NCBI GenBank assembly: GCA_016000265.1
Contig: JAECRL010000016.1
Coordinates: 1-64,000, forward strand
Direction: 5' to 3'
Source: Burkholderiales bacterium
Lineage (GTDB): Bacteria; Pseudomonadota; Gammaproteobacteria; Burkholderiales; Burkholderiaceae_C
DNA: 64,000 nt
Shown: positions 61,958 to 64,000 of the stretch, one piece after another
How positions within the stretch are numbered: position 1 is the stretch's first letter
Layout: each line of letters opens with the position of its first letter
The notes under the pieces: model-generated
What the model was told of the DNA's origin: nothing
The model's database searches: none
The model's input: only the letters and a program-made list of their open reading frames with translations
Translations under genes and position numbers: made by a program

Positions 61958-64000
61958 TCAGCGCGGTTTTTTGCCGCCCCTGGTGCCCGCCCTCGGCGGC
62001 AGCCCGGTGTGCTGTGTCAGCACCTGGCCCGGCTTCGGTCGGCGTGATGCGACCTGGGGCAGGTCGCGCGGGTCGTGCGACTCGACCGGGGCGTTGCGGC
62101 GCGCCGATGCCTTGCCCCTGGCGGGCGCTTCGTCGCCGACGTTGCGCTGCACCCGCCCCACGGTCACCACCGACGTCTTCGTGCCGGCCTGGGTCGAATT
62201 CTTGCGGCGCGCGCTCTCGTAGGTGCCGTCGGTGACGGGCTGGTAGGTCGGGATCAGGTGGTTGGGGCCGTTGCCGATCAGGTCGCGGCGGCCCATGGCC
62301 ATCAGGGCCTCGCGCAGCAGCGGCCAGTTGTTGGGGTCGTGGTAGCGCAGGAAGGCCTTGTGCAGGCGGCGGCGCTTCTCGCCCTTGACGATGTCCACGC
62401 GTTCGCCCTTGCGCGCATCGCGGCTGATGCCCTTGAGCGTGTTCATCCCAGAGTGGTACATGGCCGTGGCCGTGGCCATGGGGCTGGGGTAGAAGGTCTG
62501 CACCTGGTCGGCCTTGAAGCCGTTGCGCTTGAGCCAGATCGCCAGGTTCATCATGTCTTCGTCGGTGGTGCCCGGGTGGGCCGCGATGAAGTAGGGGATG
62601 AGGTACTGCTTCTTGCCGGCCTCGGCGCTGTACTTTTCGAACAGCTCCTTGAAGCGGTCGTAGGCGCCCATGCCGGGCTTCATCATCTTCGACAGCGGCC
62701 CTTGCTCCGTGTGCTCGGGCGCGATCTTCAGGTAGCCGCCCACGTGGTGCGTCACCAGCTCCTTGATGTACTCGGGCGAGCGAACGGCCAGGTCGTAGCG
62801 CAGCCCTGAGCCGATCAGGATCTTCTTGATGCCGGGCAGCGCGCGCGCACGGCGGTACATGCGGATCAGCGGGCCGTGGTCGGTGTTGAGGTTGGGGCAG
62901 ATGTCCGGGTAGACGCAGGAGGGCTTGCGGCAGGCGGCCTCGATGACAGGCGACTTGCAGCCGATGCGGTACATGTTGGCCGTGGGGCCGCCGAGGTCTG
63001 AGATGACGCCGGTGAAGCCCTTGACCTTGTCGCGGATGGTCTCGATTTCGCGCAACACCGAGGCCTCGGAGCGGCTCTGGATGATGCGGCCTTCGTGCTC
63101 GGTGATGGAGCAGAAAGTGCAGCCGCCGAAGCAGCCGCGCATGATGTTGATGCTGAAGCGGATCATGTCCCACGCGGGGATGACCGCGTCGCCGTAGCTC
63201 GGGTGCGGGGCGCGCGCGTAGGGCAGGTCGAAGACCAGGTCCATCTCGGGCGTGGTCAGCGGGATGGGCGGCGGGTTGATCCAGACGTCGCGTGCACCAG
63301 GGCCTTCGCCGTGGCGCTGCACCAGGGCGCGCGCGTTGCCCGGGTTGGTCTCCAGGTGCAGCACGCGGTTGGCGTGGGCGTAGAGCACCGGGTCGCGGGC
63401 CACGACCTCGAAGTCGGGCAGGCGGATGACGGTGCGCTCGCGCGGGGGCAGCACGATCTTGCCGCTGGTTTGGCCGCGCGCCGGGGTCTCGGGCTGGGCC
63501 TCGAGTTCGTCGGCTTCACCGTGGTCGTGGTGGCCTGTGGGGGCCTTTTCGGCGCCGCGGGTCGGCACCATGACCTTGTCTTTCACCGCCGACCGGATGT
63601 CCAGGCGAATGGGCTTGACCTGCGAGCCTGGGGCGACCGGGTCTGGTGCGGGCCCGGTGCTGGGGCCTTTGAGGGGGTCGAAGGCGCCCGCGTCCTCCAG
63701 GGCGCAGCTCTGGCCCTGCTCGGCCGCGGCCTGGGCCATGCCCATGTAGGGGTTGATGTGCTGGTCGATGCGGCCGGGGCGGTCCACGTCGGTGGAGTCG
63801 AGCTCGAACCAGCCTTGGGCCGTGGGGTCGTTGCGGCGTCGGATGAAAGCGGTGCCGCGCACGTCGGTGATGGCCTCGACGGGCTCGCGTTCGGCCAGGC
63901 GGTGGGCGATCTCGACGATGGCCCGCTCGGCGTTGCCGTACAGCAGCAAGTCGGCCTTGCTGTCCATGAGCACGCTGCGGCGCACCTTGTCGGACCAGTA
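61958..64000 (-). CDS. YgiQ family radical SAM protein (5' end beyond window)
   Basis: [31 protein letters not shown] (CxxxCxxC); [30 protein letters not shown]; the reading frame is open to the window edge ([10 protein letters not shown]). Confidence 0.93.
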   Translation of the reverse strand, partial: YWSDKVRRSVLMDSKADLLLYGNAERAIVEIAHRLAEREPVEAITDVRGTAFIRRRNDPTAQGWFELDSTDVDRPGRIDQHINPYMGMAQAAAEQGQSCALEDAGAFDPLKGPSTGPAPDPVAPGSQVKPIRLDIRSAVKDKVMVPTRGAEKAPTGHHDHGEADELEAQPETPARGQTSGKIVLPPRERTVIRLPDFEVVARDPVLYAHANRVLHLETNPGNARALVQRHGEGPGARDVWINPPPIPLTTPEMDLVFDLPYARAPHPSYGDAVIPAWDMIRFSINIMRGCFGGCTFCSITEHEGRIIQSRSEASVLREIETIRDKVKGFTGVISDLGGPTANMYRIGCKSPVIEAACRKPSCVYPDICPNLNTDHGPLIRMYRRARALPGIKKILIGSGLRYDLAVRSPEYIKELVTHHVGGYLKIAPEHTEQGPLSKMMKPGMGAYDRFKELFEKYSAEAGKKQYLIPYFIAAHPGTTDEDMMNLAIWLKRNGFKADQVQTFYPSPMATATAMYHSGMNTLKGISRDARKGERVDIVKGEKRRRLHKAFLRYHDPNNWPLLREALMAMGRRDLIGNGPNHLIPTYQPVTDGTYESARRKNSTQAGTKTSVVTVGRVQRNVGDEAPARGKASARRNAPVESHDPRDLPQVASRRPKPGQVLTQHTGLPPRAGTRGGKKPR

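Noticed and set aside
61958-64000. Possible truncated ygiQ gene
   Set aside because: The frame stays open to the window edge with expected upstream residues ([10 protein letters not shown]), so it is simply cut by the window.

Overview
This is a high-GC, gene-dense chromosomal window. Its content looks like a beta-proteobacterium of the order Burkholderiales: minCDE, glnS, trpS, purN, DUF3717, an fmd/urt amide-urea cluster and PEP-CTERM proteins. I kept about 56 protein-coding genes and found no rRNA, tRNA, CRISPR array or transposase. Many very long antisense ORFs in the supplied track are GC-frame artefacts and were rejected. Most promising regions: (i) a five-gene close-packed run (5722-10592) ending in a NACHT-domain STAND NTPase, a candidate bacterial NLR/antiphage gene co-transcribed with a DUF805 membrane protein and an unknown protein; (ii) a 1160-aa fusion of an NCS1-type permease, a Cys-rich motif, a histidine kinase and a receiver, divergent from an fmdA/fmdB plus urtABCDE-like transporter cluster; (iii) a FeeM/LuxI-like acyl synthase next to a multi-TM hybrid sensor kinase, with a large dyad upstream; (iv) a candidate T6SS lipase effector/membrane immunity pair at the left edge; (v) a DUF2946/TonB receptor/YcnI copper-type locus; (vi) an S8 peptidase with three degenerate C-terminal repeats; (vii) clear operator palindromes beside TetR and HxlR regulators; (viii) a DUF805 gene broken by a 1-nt frameshift. 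Starts were adjusted by eye from the ORF track. All family names come from motif recognition, not database searches.
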